Assembly: GCA_905235435.1 (NCBI GenBank)
Contig: CAJOLD010000016.1
Location: 1-39,760, forward strand
From: an uncultured Lachnospiraceae bacterium
Lineage (GTDB): Bacteria; Bacillota; Clostridia; Lachnospirales; Lachnospiraceae
DNA: 39,760 bases
Reading direction: 5' to 3'
The notes below the pieces were generated by a model. It searched no databases. It was not told where the DNA came from and worked only from the letters and a program-made list of their open reading frames with translations. This document shows, in pieces, positions 16,477 through 25,562 of the stretch (position 1 is its first letter; every line of letters starts with the position of its first letter). Position numbers and translations under genes: made by a program.

Positions 16477-16995
16477 ATGAACGGATCATATATCCACATA
16501 TACTGCGGCCGCGGTTCGGGGAAATCCTCAGCGGCGATCGGAAACGCGATACGGGCAGCCTGTGCCGGGAAGTCCGTGTACGTTATCCAGTTTATGAAGG
16601 GAAAAGCGAACCAGGAGCTGGAATATCTCCGGCGGCTGGAGCCGGAGATCAAGCTGTTCCGCTTTGACAAGTATGACAAGTGCTATGAAGAGCTTACGCC
16701 GGAGGAGCAGGATGAGGAGCGGATCCACATCCGCAACGGCCTTGGCTTCGCCAAGAAGGTCGTGGATACCTCGGAATGCGAACTGATCGTCCTGGACGAA
16801 GCGCTGGAGCTTCTGGACAGCGGGATCGTGGAGCTGGAGGAGCTGACGGCCCTTTTCGACGCCATGCCGGAGGGGAGCCAGATGATCCTCACGGGCACGC
16901 ACCGCTGCAGGCAGCTGTGGCCGTACGTGGACGAAGTAACAGAAGTGACAACGGATTACAAAGCAGGGGAAGAGCAGCCTGAGGAGCAGCTGTAA
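16477..16995 (+). CDS. CobO/CobA-type ATP:cob(I)alamin adenosyltransferase-like protein
   Basis: A 172-residue P-loop protein of the CobA/CobO/BtuR fold, which transfers adenosyl from ATP to cobalt of corrinoids. The N-terminus reads YIHIYCGRGSGKSSAAIG; the P-loop GRGSGKSS (residues 11-18) departs from the usual GxGKGKTT form. VYVIQFMKGK, a Walker-B-like LIVLDEALELLDSG and MILTGTHRCRQL follow and match the family layout. It is slightly short and has an acidic C-terminal tail. No other cobalamin gene is nearby; instead dapA follows after 16 bases. Adenosyltransferase activity is therefore family-based inference. The ribosome site is weak (GAAGAGAGAG). Confidence 0.7.
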   Translation: MNGSYIHIYCGRGSGKSSAAIGNAIRAACAGKSVYVIQFMKGKANQELEYLRRLEPEIKLFRFDKYDKCYEELTPEEQDEERIHIRNGLGFAKKVVDTSECELIVLDEALELLDSGIVELEELTALFDAMPEGSQMILTGTHRCRQLWPYVDEVTEVTTDYKAGEEQPEEQL

Positions 16996-17011
16996 GAAAG
17001 GAAAGGGAAGG

Positions 17012-17899
17012 ATGTCTGTTTTTACTGGTTCGGGCGTTGCGATCGTGACACCGATGCATGAAGATACGACGGTTAACTACGAAAAGCTGGGAGAGATGCT
17101 CGAGGAGCAGATCGAACAGGGCACGGACAGCATTATCATCTGCGGGACGACCGGTGAGGCGTCCACCTTGAGCCACGAGGAGCATCTCGAGACGATCCGC
17201 TATACCGTGGAGCGTGTCGCGGGACGCGTCCCCGTCATTGCGGGCACCGGCTCCAACAGCACGGAGACCGCCGTCTACCTCTCTGTGGAGGCGGAAAAAT
17301 ACGGGGCGGACGCGCTGCTTTTAGTTACTCCCTATTATAATAAGGCTACACAGAAGGGCCTGAAGCTTCACTTTGAGACGACGGCAAGGGCGGTAAACAT
17401 TCCGTGCCTGCTTTACAATGTGCCCAGCCGCACAGGCTGCACGCTCCTTCCGGAGACGACGGCCTGGCTGGTCAATAACGTGGAAAACATCGTGGGCATC
17501 AAGGAGGCGAGCGGCAATTTCTCGCAGATCGCAAAGCTCATGAGCCTCTGCGGAGACAAGATCGAGCTCTACTCCGGCAATGACGACCAGATCGTGCCCC
17601 TGCTTGCGCTGGGCGGCCGCGGCGTCATCTCGGTGCTCGCCAATGTCGCGCCCAGGCAGACGCACGAGATCGTCGCCTCCTGGATGGAAGGCGATACGGA
17701 GCGGAGCAAAAAGCTGCAGCTCGAAGCCATCGACCTGATCGAGGCTCTGTTCTGCGAGGTCAATCCCATCCCCGTCAAAACGGCGCTGAACCTGATGGGC
17801 AAAGAGGCGGGACCGCTTCGCGCGCCGCTGTGCGAGATGGAAGAGAAGAATCTGGAGCGGCTTCGCCGCGCCATGACCGAATATGGTATCCTGGCCTGA
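17012..17899 (+). CDS. dapA: 4-hydroxy-tetrahydrodipicolinate synthase
   Basis: A 295-residue TIM-barrel aldolase that condenses pyruvate and aspartate semialdehyde, the first step committed to lysine and diaminopimelate. GTTGEASTLSHEEH holds the active-site Thr pair, VTPYYNKATQKGL and LYNVPSRTGCTL the catalytic Tyr (about 135), and VGIKEASGNF the Schiff-base Lys (about 164). Length is typical. GGGAAGG precedes the ATG. Second in the operon and followed at once by dapB. Confidence 0.97.
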   Translation: MSVFTGSGVAIVTPMHEDTTVNYEKLGEMLEEQIEQGTDSIIICGTTGEASTLSHEEHLETIRYTVERVAGRVPVIAGTGSNSTETAVYLSVEAEKYGADALLLVTPYYNKATQKGLKLHFETTARAVNIPCLLYNVPSRTGCTLLPETTAWLVNNVENIVGIKEASGNFSQIAKLMSLCGDKIELYSGNDDQIVPLLALGGRGVISVLANVAPRQTHEIVASWMEGDTERSKKLQLEAIDLIEALFCEVNPIPVKTALNLMGKEAGPLRAPLCEMEEKNLERLRRAMTEYGILA

Positions 17900-17924
17900 A
17901 GCCGGGGGAATGGAGCGTGGACAG

Positions 17925-18689
17925 ATGATTAATATGATCTTATGCGGATGCCGCGGACAGATGGGACAGGTGATCACACAGCTGGCGCTTGAGGATGAGG
18001 AGATCTCCATTGTGGCAGGGATCGATTCCGCGCCGGGACCCGACCCGGGCTATCCCGTTTTTGAATCCTTTGAGGCCTGCACCGTGCAGGCAGATGTTAT
18101 CGTAGATTTCTCCTCGCCGAAGGTCTTTGATTCGCTCGTGGATCATGCCGTCGCGAACCGGATCCCCGCGGTGGTCTGCACCACGGGCCTTACCCCGGAG
18201 CAGACGGCGCGTCTTCAGGAGGAGAGCGCGCGCAGTGCCTTCCTGCGTTCCGCAAATATGTCCCTCGGAATCAACCTTCTGCAGAAGCTGGTCGCGGACG
18301 CGGTCCGCACGCTTGGCCCGGCGGGCTTTGACGTGGAGATCGTAGAGCAGCACCACAACCGCAAGAAGGATGCTCCCAGCGGTACGGCGCTCGCGCTGGC
18401 GGACAGCATCAACGAGGCTGCCGGCGGTCAGTACGAGTATATTTATGACCGGTCCGGGCGCAGCGCGGCAAGAGACAAGAAGGAGCTCGGCATCAGCGCA
18501 GTGCGCGGCGGCACCATCACCGGCATCCATGAGGTCATCTTCGCGGGGACCCAGGAGACGATCACCATTACGCACACCGCCTACTCGCGGACCGTTTTCG
18601 CAAAAGGCGCGCTGCAGGCCGCGAAATTCCTCGCGGGGAAGGCGCCCGGCATGTACGATATGTCCGATGTGATCGAAGCGGCCCAGTAA
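17925..18689 (+). CDS. dapB: 4-hydroxy-tetrahydrodipicolinate reductase
   Basis: A 254-residue NAD(P)H-dependent reductase, the step after DapA. The nucleotide-binding loop is LCGCRGQMGQ near the N-terminus. The C-terminal catalytic segment EQHHNRKKDAPSGTAL contains the His pair (about 143-144) and Lys147/148. It is followed by AVRGGTITGIHEVIFAG. ATG at 17925 is chosen for GGAG nine bases upstream; earlier in-frame ATGs at 17883 and 17910 overlap the dapA end or a misplaced ribosome site. Confidence 0.95.
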   Translation: MINMILCGCRGQMGQVITQLALEDEEISIVAGIDSAPGPDPGYPVFESFEACTVQADVIVDFSSPKVFDSLVDHAVANRIPAVVCTTGLTPEQTARLQEESARSAFLRSANMSLGINLLQKLVADAVRTLGPAGFDVEIVEQHHNRKKDAPSGTALALADSINEAAGGQYEYIYDRSGRSAARDKKELGISAVRGGTITGIHEVIFAGTQETITITHTAYSRTVFAKGALQAAKFLAGKAPGMYDMSDVIEAAQ

Positions 18690-18741
18690 TGACATCTTTG
18701 CATTCTGACAGCTGTTCCTGGAGGAGAGAACCGAGGAGAAT

Positions 18742-20061
18742 ATGAAAAAAGTAGTGAAATTCGGCGGCAGCTCACTGGCGAGCGCCGCACAGATCAAAAA
18801 GGCAGGGCAGATCATCCGCGAGGATGAATCCCGCAGATATGTGGTCCCGTCCGCGCCCGGAAGGAGATATTCCGACGACGTGAAGGTGACGGACCTTCTC
18901 TATCAGTGTTATGACGCCGCGATGAGCGGAGAGGATATTACGGAAAAGATCGCGGTGATCAAGGGCCGCTATGACGAGATCATCAGCGGACTGGAGCTGG
19001 ACCTTGACCTTACGGAAGAGTTCGAGGTCATCCGGGATCTGTTTATGAGAAAGGCAGGGCGGGACTACGCCGCTTCCCGCGGCGAGTACCTGAACGGGCT
19101 TGTGATCGCGGAATATCTGGGTTACCGCTTTATAGACGCGGCAGAGGTGATCCTCTTTGACGAGAAGGGCGCCTTCGACAGCGAGGCGACGAACGAACTG
19201 CTGCGCCGCAGGCTGGAGAACGTGGAGCGCGCGGTCATCCCGGGCTTTTACGGCGCCATGCCTGACGGCAGCGTCAAGACCTTCTCCCGCGGAGGCTCCG
19301 ACATCACCGGCTCTATCGTTGCCCGCGCCGTCCGCGCGGACGTCTATGAGAACTGGACCGACGTTTCCGGCATGCTTACAAGCGACCCGAATATCGTTGA
19401 CAATCCGGAACCGATCGAGACGATCACCTACCGCGAGCTGCGCGAGCTGGCCTACATGGGGGCCACGGTCATGCACGAGGACGCCATCTTCCCGGTCCGC
19501 CGCGAGGGCATCCCGATCAACATCCGCAACACGAATCGTCCGCAGGATCCCGGGACGATGATCGTGGAGAGCACCTGCCGCCAGCCGAAGCACCTGATCA
19601 CGGGCGTCGCCGGCAAGAAAGGGTTCTGCTCCATCAACATAGAAAAAGAAATGATGAACTCGGAGATCGGGTTCGGCAGGAGGGTCCTGCAGGTGATCGA
19701 GGAGAACGGGATCTCCTTTGAGCACACCCCCTCCGGCATCGACACCTTCTCCATCCTGCTGCACCAGTCGGAGTTCGCGGAAAAGGAACAGGCGGTGATC
19801 GCCGGCCTGCACCGCGCCGTGCAGCCGTCCAGCATCGATCTGGAGACGGATCTGGCGCTGATCGCGATCGTTGGCCGCGGCATGAAGGCCGCGAAGGGTA
19901 CTGCCGGGCGCCTGTTTTCGGCGCTGGCACACGCGAATATCAACATCAAGATGATCGACCAGGGCTCCAGCGAGCTGAACATCATCATCGGCGTCCGCAA
20001 CGACGACTTTGAGGAAGCCATCCGCGCGATCTATGCCTGCTTTATCGATTCCGATATTTAA
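18742..20061 (+). CDS. lysC: Aspartate kinase
   Basis: A 439-residue aspartokinase, phosphorylating aspartate at the head of the lysine/threonine/methionine pathway. It opens KKVVKFGGSSLASA (the kinase signature) and has SRGGSDITGSIVARA and a tandem ACT regulatory region from about 275 to the end (GVAGKKGFCSINIEKEMM, then DLALIAIVGRGMKAAKG). The N-terminal region with VVPSAPGRRYSDDVKVTDLL is of the clostridial type, lacking the VVSAMG form. ACT domains imply feedback control by lysine or threonine. GAGGAG precedes the ATG. Last gene of the operon, ended by a hairpin terminator. Confidence 0.95.
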   Translation: MKKVVKFGGSSLASAAQIKKAGQIIREDESRRYVVPSAPGRRYSDDVKVTDLLYQCYDAAMSGEDITEKIAVIKGRYDEIISGLELDLDLTEEFEVIRDLFMRKAGRDYAASRGEYLNGLVIAEYLGYRFIDAAEVILFDEKGAFDSEATNELLRRRLENVERAVIPGFYGAMPDGSVKTFSRGGSDITGSIVARAVRADVYENWTDVSGMLTSDPNIVDNPEPIETITYRELRELAYMGATVMHEDAIFPVRREGIPINIRNTNRPQDPGTMIVESTCRQPKHLITGVAGKKGFCSINIEKEMMNSEIGFGRRVLQVIEENGISFEHTPSGIDTFSILLHQSEFAEKEQAVIAGLHRAVQPSSIDLETDLALIAIVGRGMKAAKGTAGRLFSALAHANINIKMIDQGSSELNIIIGVRNDDFEEAIRAIYACFIDSDI

Positions 20062-20082
20062 AGAGAGACCGGCGTAAGCCGC

Positions 20083-20117
20083 AAAAAAATGACCTGCCGT
20101 GGCAGGTCATTTTTTTC
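20083..20117. terminator. Bidirectional terminator between lysC and ilvE
   Basis: A7 precedes and T7 follows the inverted repeat ATGACCTGCC (20089-20098)/GGCAGGTCAT (20101-20110), so it works on both strands for two convergent genes. Confidence 0.88.
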
Positions 20118-20130
20118 TTGATCGTTTGAA

Positions 20131-21156
20131 TTACTCGATGACTCTGATCCAGCCCTCGGGAGCTTCGAGGCGTCCCATCTGGATGCCGGTCAGGGTATCG
20201 TAGAGCTTCTTCGTGACAGGACCCATCTCCTCCATGCCGCTGGGGAAGCAGATCTCTTTGCCGTGATCCACGATCTTGCCGACCGGGGAAATGACGGCAG
20301 CGGTACCGCACAGGCCGCACTCCGCGAAATCTTTCACTTCGTCGAGCAGGACCTCGCGCTCCTCGACCTTCAGGCCGAGATAGTGCTCCGCGACATAAAG
20401 CAGGGAGCGGCGGGTGATGGACGGAAGGATGCTGGAGGACTTCGGCGTGACAACGGTGTTGTCCTTTGTGATGAACAGGAAGTTCGCGCCGCCGGTCTCC
20501 TCGACCTTCGTCCTTGTGCCGGGATCCAGGTACATGTTCTCATCGAAGCCCTGTCTGTGGGCATCCATGATCGCGTACAGGCTCATTGCGTAGTTCAGGC
20601 CGGCTTTGATGTGGCCGGTGCCGTGGGGTGCCGCGCGGTCATAGTCGCACACGCGGATGGTGATGGGCTTTGCGCCGCCCTTGAAGTACGGGCCGACCGG
20701 CGTGCAGAACATACGGAACTGGTATTCATCCGCGGGCTTAACGCCGATCACGGCGCTGCTTCCGAACATGTAGGGGCGGATATAGAGGGTCGCGCCGCTT
20801 CCGTAGGGAGGTACCCATGCGTCATTGGCCTTTACGACCTGATCGACCGCTTCCACCCATTTGTCGACCGGATAGACCGGCATCTCAAGGCGCTCGCAGG
20901 AATCCTTCATGCGGGCCGCGTTCATATCCGGGCGGAAGGTGACGATGTGCCCGTCCTGGGTGGTGTAGGCCTTAAGACCTTCGAAGCAGGACTGGGAATA
21001 CTGCAGGACGCCTGCGCACTCGGTGATCCGGACCTGCGAATCGGAGGTCAGGACGCCTTCGTCCCAGGCTCCGTCTTTATAATTGGCTACAAAACGTTTG
21101 TCGGTCTCGAGGTAGGCAAAGCCGAGGCTCGACCAGTCGATATTTTTCTTTTCCAT
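20131..21156 (-). CDS. ilvE: Branched-chain amino-acid aminotransferase
   Basis: A 341-residue fold-type IV PLP aminotransferase making or degrading Leu, Ile and Val. Visible features: QYSQSCFEGLKAYTTQDG, RPDMNAARM, YIRPYMFGSS, the PLP Lys in TGHIKAGLNYA (about 185), EETGGANFLFI and GTAAVISPVGKI. The long eukaryotic/Gram-positive BCAT type. ATG at 21156 is used; the upstream in-frame extension to 21288 covers the promoter. Its ribosome site (AGAAGAG) is modest. Confidence 0.95.
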   Translation of the reverse strand: MEKKNIDWSSLGFAYLETDKRFVANYKDGAWDEGVLTSDSQVRITECAGVLQYSQSCFEGLKAYTTQDGHIVTFRPDMNAARMKDSCERLEMPVYPVDKWVEAVDQVVKANDAWVPPYGSGATLYIRPYMFGSSAVIGVKPADEYQFRMFCTPVGPYFKGGAKPITIRVCDYDRAAPHGTGHIKAGLNYAMSLYAIMDAHRQGFDENMYLDPGTRTKVEETGGANFLFITKDNTVVTPKSSSILPSITRRSLLYVAEHYLGLKVEEREVLLDEVKDFAECGLCGTAAVISPVGKIVDHGKEICFPSGMEEMGPVTKKLYDTLTGIQMGRLEAPEGWIRVIE

Positions 21157-21227
21157 ATCTCTTCTGGACTCCTTTTTCTCTTTTCTCAGTGCGCGAAAAG
21201 GCGCGTGTTTCCGGATGCATTGAAACA

Positions 21228-21257
21228 AGTTTACCACCGTGGGGAAGGGTGCGTCAA
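21228..21257 (-). promoter_or_regulatory. Predicted promoter of ilvE
   Basis: Minus strand TTGACG (21257-21252), 18 bases, TAAACT (21233-21228). It is back-to-back with the trp promoter, the two -35 boxes being 24 bases apart. Confidence 0.6.
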
Positions 21258-21281
21258 GAATGTTTGAGCGCTCCCGGAGGG

Positions 21282-21310
21282 TTGACATTAACGCGATGAA
21301 GTGTTAAACT
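21282..21310 (+). promoter_or_regulatory. Predicted promoter of the trp operon
   Basis: TTGACA (21282-21287), 17 bases, TAAACT (21305-21310). The transcript would begin near 21317, just before T-box stem I. Confidence 0.65.
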
Positions 21311-21316
21311 AATTCC

Positions 21317-21602
21317 AATTTGATATATCCAAACCGTTGAGGCGGAGATAAAGGTGGATATGACCGCACAGAGAGCCCGGGAAGCTGAGAGCCGGGCGGG
21401 TCCCAGTTCATCAAATGGACCGCTGAGGGCGCAGTCAAAGGCACCGGCCCGGTGCTGAGTATTCTGCGACGTCAGGGCATACGTCAGGTGCCCGGGGTAT
21501 GAACGTACCCGCAGAGTGTATGGAATTCCATAAAGCAGGGTGGCACCGCGGAAGAGATTTCGTCCCTGGCAGGATCTGAAAGTGATTCTGCCGGGGTTTT
21601 TA
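21317..21602 (+). promoter_or_regulatory. T-box riboswitch (tRNA-Trp sensing) of the trp operon
   Basis: The invariant T-box AGGGTGGCACCGCGG lies at 21537-21551. Upstream are stem I elements AGAGAG (about 21370) and GCTGAGAG, and a specifier region AAATGGACC in which TGG (21416-21418) is the likely Trp codon, followed by GCTGAGG. The 3' end is a 13-bp terminator stem. Uncharged tRNA-Trp should stabilise the antiterminator and switch on trpE-A. The specifier fits the operon below. Confidence 0.93.
21564..21601 (+). terminator. Regulated terminator of the trp T-box
   Basis: A 13-bp stem (21564-21576 with 21584-21596, 7-base loop, two G-T pairs) followed by TTTTT. It competes with the antiterminator formed by the T-box sequence. 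Confidence 0.9.
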
Positions 21603-21624
21603 AGTTTATAAGGGAGGAAAAAAC

Positions 21625-23091
21625 ATGAAAGTTTCACCCGGTCTTGATGAAGTCCGCCGTACGGCGGCAGAGGGAAAGTACCGGTGCATGCCGGTGAGCA
21701 CGCAGATCCTCTCGGACGTGAAAACGCCCATAGAGGTCCTGCGCATCCTGAAGAACGTCTCGGGACACTGCTATATGCTCGAGTCTGTCGGGGATGATGA
21801 GGCCTGGGGAAGGTACACCTTCCTCGGCTATGACCCGGGGCTCTGCATCTCCTGCAGGGACGGGGTCATGCGCGTCGGGAGCATGACGATCGAGACGGAC
21901 GATCCGGGAAAATATATCCGCCAGGTGCTGGAAGAGCATAAAAGTCCGAAGGTCCCCGGCCTTCCGCCGTTTACCGGCGGCCTGGTCGGCTACTTCGCCT
22001 ATGACTACCTCAAGTATTCCGAACCCACACTGCGGCTGGACGCGCAGGATACGGAGGGCTTCAACGATGTGGACCTGATGCTCTTCGACAAGGTGATCTG
22101 CTTTGATAATTACCGGCAGAAGATCATTCTGATCGTGAACATCTCCCTGGACGAGCCGGAGACCGGATATAACCGGGCCGTCCTGGAGCTTGAGCAGATG
22201 ACCGCTCTCATCCGCGGCGGAAAGCCCTGTCCGGAAGAACCCGGCAGGTTCCTCGGCGAGGTGACGCCGCTGTTCGAAGAAAAAGAATTCTGCGGGATGG
22301 TGGAAAAGGCCAAGCACCACATCCTGGAGGGGGATATCTTCCAGATCGTCCTCTCGAACCGGCTGGAGGCTCCCTTTGAGGGCAGCCTGCTGGACACCTA
22401 CCGCGTTCTGCGGACGGTCAATCCCTCCCCGTACATGTTTTATTTCTCGGGAAGTGATATGGAGGTCGCGGGCGCTTCGCCGGAGACGCTGGTGAAGCTG
22501 GAGGACGGCGTCCTGCACACCTTCCCGCTGGCGGGGACGAGGCCGCGCGGGAAGACCCCGGAGGAGGACGAGGCGCTGGAGAAGGAGCTCCTCGCGGACC
22601 CGAAGGAGCTGGCGGAGCACAGCATGCTGGTGGACCTGGGGCGGAATGACATCGGTCGGATCAGCCGCTTCGGCACCGTCGGGGTGGAGAGCGCCTATCA
22701 GATCCTGCGGTTCTCCCACGTGATGCACATCGGCTCGACGGTGCGCGGGCAGATCCGTGACGACTGCACGGCGCTGGATGCGGTGAACGCCGTACTGCCG
22801 GCGGGAACGCTCTCCGGCGCGCCGAAGCTGAAGGCCTGCCAGCTGATCAACGATTTTGAGGACAACAAGCGCGGAATCTACGGAGGTGCCATCGGCTACC
22901 TCTCCTTTACAGGGAACCTGGATACCTGCATCGCCATCCGGATCGCCTACAAAAAGAACGGAAAGGTCTTTGTCAGGAGCGGCGCCGGGATCGTGGCGGA
23001 CTCTGTTCCCGAAAAGGAATACAGAGAATGCATCAATAAGGCGGCGGCCGTGATGGAATCGCTGCGGAAAGCGCAGGAGGGAGATCTATGA
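21625..23091 (+). CDS. trpE: Anthranilate synthase component I
   Basis: A 488-residue chorismate-using enzyme that with TrpG makes anthranilate. The N-terminal tryptophan-binding motif is kept as CYMLESVGDDEAWGR, so feedback inhibition is expected. The chorismate domain has LHTFPLAGTRPRG, LVDLGRNDIGRI, AGTLSGAPKLKACQLI and FVRSGAGIVADS, ending with the PEKEYREC segment typical of the family. GGGAGG precedes the ATG. Its end overlaps trpG by four bases (ATGA), giving coupled 1:1 synthesis. Confidence 0.97.
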   Translation: MKVSPGLDEVRRTAAEGKYRCMPVSTQILSDVKTPIEVLRILKNVSGHCYMLESVGDDEAWGRYTFLGYDPGLCISCRDGVMRVGSMTIETDDPGKYIRQVLEEHKSPKVPGLPPFTGGLVGYFAYDYLKYSEPTLRLDAQDTEGFNDVDLMLFDKVICFDNYRQKIILIVNISLDEPETGYNRAVLELEQMTALIRGGKPCPEEPGRFLGEVTPLFEEKEFCGMVEKAKHHILEGDIFQIVLSNRLEAPFEGSLLDTYRVLRTVNPSPYMFYFSGSDMEVAGASPETLVKLEDGVLHTFPLAGTRPRGKTPEEDEALEKELLADPKELAEHSMLVDLGRNDIGRISRFGTVGVESAYQILRFSHVMHIGSTVRGQIRDDCTALDAVNAVLPAGTLSGAPKLKACQLINDFEDNKRGIYGGAIGYLSFTGNLDTCIAIRIAYKKNGKVFVRSGAGIVADSVPEKEYRECINKAAAVMESLRKAQEGDL

Positions 23092-23669
23092 TACTTCTGA
23101 TCGATAATTACGACAGCTTTTCCTACAACCTTTACCAGATGCTCGGTACGCTGTCCCCGGATATCCGGGTCGTGCGAAACGACGCTTTAAGCGTCGATGA
23201 GATCCGCGCCCTCTCCCCGGAGGGGATCGTGCTCTCGCCGGGACCGGGACGCCCGGAGGACGCCGGTGTCTGCATGGAGGCGGCCGCGTCGCTGGGCGCG
23301 CAGATCCCGATCCTCGGCGTATGCCTGGGGCATCAGGCGATCTGCGAAGCCTTCGGAGGGACCGTGAGCTACGCGAAGACGCTGATGCACGGCAAGCAGT
23401 CCCTGACCCGGATCGATACTTCGGATCCCATCTTCCGGGGCCTTCCGGAGGAGATACCGGTCGCGAGGTACCACTCGCTGGCCCTTCTGGAGGAGACGCT
23501 GCCGGAGAGCCTTGAGGTGACCGCGAGGGCGGACGACGGAGAGGTGATGGCCGTGCGCCATAAGGAGCAGAACGTGCGCGGCCTGCAGTTTCACCCGGAA
23601 TCGATACTGACGCCGGACGGCGCAGTCATATTAAAGAACTGGATGCAAATGATCGGAGAAATATCCTGA
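23088..23669 (+). CDS. trpG: Anthranilate synthase component II (glutamine amidotransferase)
   Basis: A 193-residue class I amidotransferase supplying ammonia to TrpE. It has [26 protein letters not shown] (oxyanion loop), [15 protein letters not shown] with the nucleophile Cys, and GLQFHPESI with the catalytic His-x-Glu. Pathway is Trp here by context; the same family also serves folate synthesis (PabA). Confidence 0.95.
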   Translation: MILLIDNYDSFSYNLYQMLGTLSPDIRVVRNDALSVDEIRALSPEGIVLSPGPGRPEDAGVCMEAAASLGAQIPILGVCLGHQAICEAFGGTVSYAKTLMHGKQSLTRIDTSDPIFRGLPEEIPVARYHSLALLEETLPESLEVTARADDGEVMAVRHKEQNVRGLQFHPESILTPDGAVILKNWMQMIGEIS

Positions 23670-23682
23670 GGAGGAAAATGGA

Positions 23683-24708
23683 ATGATCAAGGAAGCTATA
23701 GCAAAAATCGTGAACAAGCAGGACCTGACCTATGAAGAGGCCTATACGGTGATGGGCGAGATCATGAGCGGGGAGACCACGCAGACCCAGAACGCCGCCT
23801 TCCTCGCAGCCCTTTCCACGAAGAGCGCGAAGGCCGAGACGACCGATGAGATCGCGGGCTGCGCGCAGGCGATGCGCGAGCACGCTGTTCCCGTGGAGCA
23901 CGGGTACGAGACCCTGGAGATCGTCGGAACGGGCGGGGATAACGCCCACAGCTTCAATATTTCCACGACAGCCGCCATCATCGCCGCCGCCGGCGGCGCG
24001 AAGGTCTCCAAGCACGGGAACCGCGCCGCGTCTTCCCTGAGCGGGGCTGCGGACTGCCTGGAAGCGCTGGGTATCAATATCGATCAGGATCCGGAGCAGG
24101 CAGTGCGCCTCCTGGGCGATCCGGGCATCTGCTTTTTCTTCGCGCAGAAATACCACACCTCGATGAAGTACGTCGGCGCCATCCGCAAGGAGCTCGGGTT
24201 CCGCACGGTCTTCAATATCCTCGGGCCGCTGACGAACCCCGGCAACCCGAAATTCTTTGTTCTCGGCGTTTATGACGAGTATCTTGTAAAGCCGATCGCC
24301 CAGGTCTTAAAGTCTTGCGGCGTAAAGCATGCTATGGTAGTCTACGGGCAGGACAGGCTCGATGAGATCAGCATCAGCGCGCCGACAACGGTCTGCGAGC
24401 TGAGGGACGGTCTGTTCATCGACTATATCATCACCCCGGAGCTCTTCGGCATGGAGAGAGGGACGAAGGAAGACCTGCTCGGCGGTACGCCGGAAGAGAA
24501 CGCGCAGATCACCCGCGCCATCCTCTCCGGAGAGGAGAGAGGGCCGAAGCGCGACGCCGTCCTTCTGAACGCGGGCGCGGGCCTGTATGTGGCCGGGAAG
24601 GCACCCATCCTCTCGGACGGCATCCGTCTTGCCGCGGAGCTGATCGATAACGGATCCGCCACGCGGAAGCTGGAGGAGTACATTGAAGCCTCCAATGCGA
24701 AGGCGTAA
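23683..24708 (+). CDS. trpD: Anthranilate phosphoribosyltransferase
   Basis: A 341-residue enzyme joining anthranilate to PRPP. The PRPP/metal site reads [17 protein letters not shown], then [26 protein letters not shown]-like region appears as [14 protein letters not shown], followed by [10 protein letters not shown]. Helical N-terminal domain (about 1-70) and alpha/beta C-terminal domain are complete. GAGGAGG precedes the start; 13 bases after trpG. Confidence 0.96.
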   Translation: MIKEAIAKIVNKQDLTYEEAYTVMGEIMSGETTQTQNAAFLAALSTKSAKAETTDEIAGCAQAMREHAVPVEHGYETLEIVGTGGDNAHSFNISTTAAIIAAAGGAKVSKHGNRAASSLSGAADCLEALGINIDQDPEQAVRLLGDPGICFFFAQKYHTSMKYVGAIRKELGFRTVFNILGPLTNPGNPKFFVLGVYDEYLVKPIAQVLKSCGVKHAMVVYGQDRLDEISISAPTTVCELRDGLFIDYIITPELFGMERGTKEDLLGGTPEENAQITRAILSGEERGPKRDAVLLNAGAGLYVAGKAPILSDGIRLAAELIDNGSATRKLEEYIEASNAKA

Positions 24709-24719
24709 AGGAGAACGCG

Positions 24720-25535
24720 GTGGAAGACAACATACTGACAAGGATCGCCGCGCGCGCCGCGGAGCGGGCGGAGGCGGCAAAGAAAGAAGTCTCCCCTGAA
24801 GAGATGGAGGAGAGGGCTCTTCGCCGTTTGGAGGAAGACGCGGCGGCCGGGACGGAGGCGTTCCGGTTTGAGAAGGCGCTTTCCGGAGGAGATATCGGCT
24901 TTATCTGCGAATGCAAGAAGGCCTCCCCGTCAAAGGGACTCATCGCGCCGGATTTTCCGTACCTGGACATTGCCCGCGACTACGAGGCGGCCGGCGCCGC
25001 CTGCATCTCCGTGCTGACGGAGCCGTACTGGTTCATGGGCTCTGACCGGTATCTCGAGGAGATCGCCGGTGCTGTGAAGATCCCCTGCATCCGCAAGGAT
25101 TTTACCGTTGATCCCTATATGATCTATGAGGCAAAAACGCTGGGGGCGTCCGCGGTCCTGCTGATCTGCGCGCTGCTCCCGGAGGAGGAGCTTCGCGCCG
25201 ATATTGAGATCTGCGACAGGCTGGGCCTGTCGGCGCTCGTGGAGGCCCACGACGAGGACGAGATCGCGTCCGCGCTGAGGGCGGGCGCCCGCATGATAGG
25301 CGTCAACAACCGGAACCTGAAGGACTTTACCGTAGACGTGCATAACAGCGAGCGGCTGCGGAAGCTCGTGCCGCCGCAGGTGCTGTTCGTCGCGGAGAGC
25401 GGGATCCGGACTTCGGCGGATATCGATGTGCTGCGCGCCGCCGGCGTAAACGGCGTTCTGATCGGAGAGACGCTGATGCGCGCGTCTGATAAAAAGGCAG
25501 TGCTGGACGGCCTGCGCGGCAGAGGGGCCAGGTAA
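24720..25535 (+). CDS. trpC: Indole-3-glycerol phosphate synthase
   Basis: A 271-residue TIM barrel forming indole-3-glycerol phosphate from CdRP. ECKKASPSKGLI holds the catalytic Lys; VLTEPYWFMGSD, CIRKDFTVDPYMIYEAKT, GVNNRNLKDFTVD and AESGIRTSAD are family segments. The start is GTG at 24720, eight bases after AAAGGAG. The approx. 40-residue charged N-terminal helix is usual for the family. Confidence 0.95.
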   Translation: MEDNILTRIAARAAERAEAAKKEVSPEEMEERALRRLEEDAAAGTEAFRFEKALSGGDIGFICECKKASPSKGLIAPDFPYLDIARDYEAAGAACISVLTEPYWFMGSDRYLEEIAGAVKIPCIRKDFTVDPYMIYEAKTLGASAVLLICALLPEEELRADIEICDRLGLSALVEAHDEDEIASALRAGARMIGVNNRNLKDFTVDVHNSERLRKLVPPQVLFVAESGIRTSADIDVLRAAGVNGVLIGETLMRASDKKAVLDGLRGRGAR

Positions 25536-25562
25536 AGAAAAGAACGAAGCGGGAGGTGCGGA

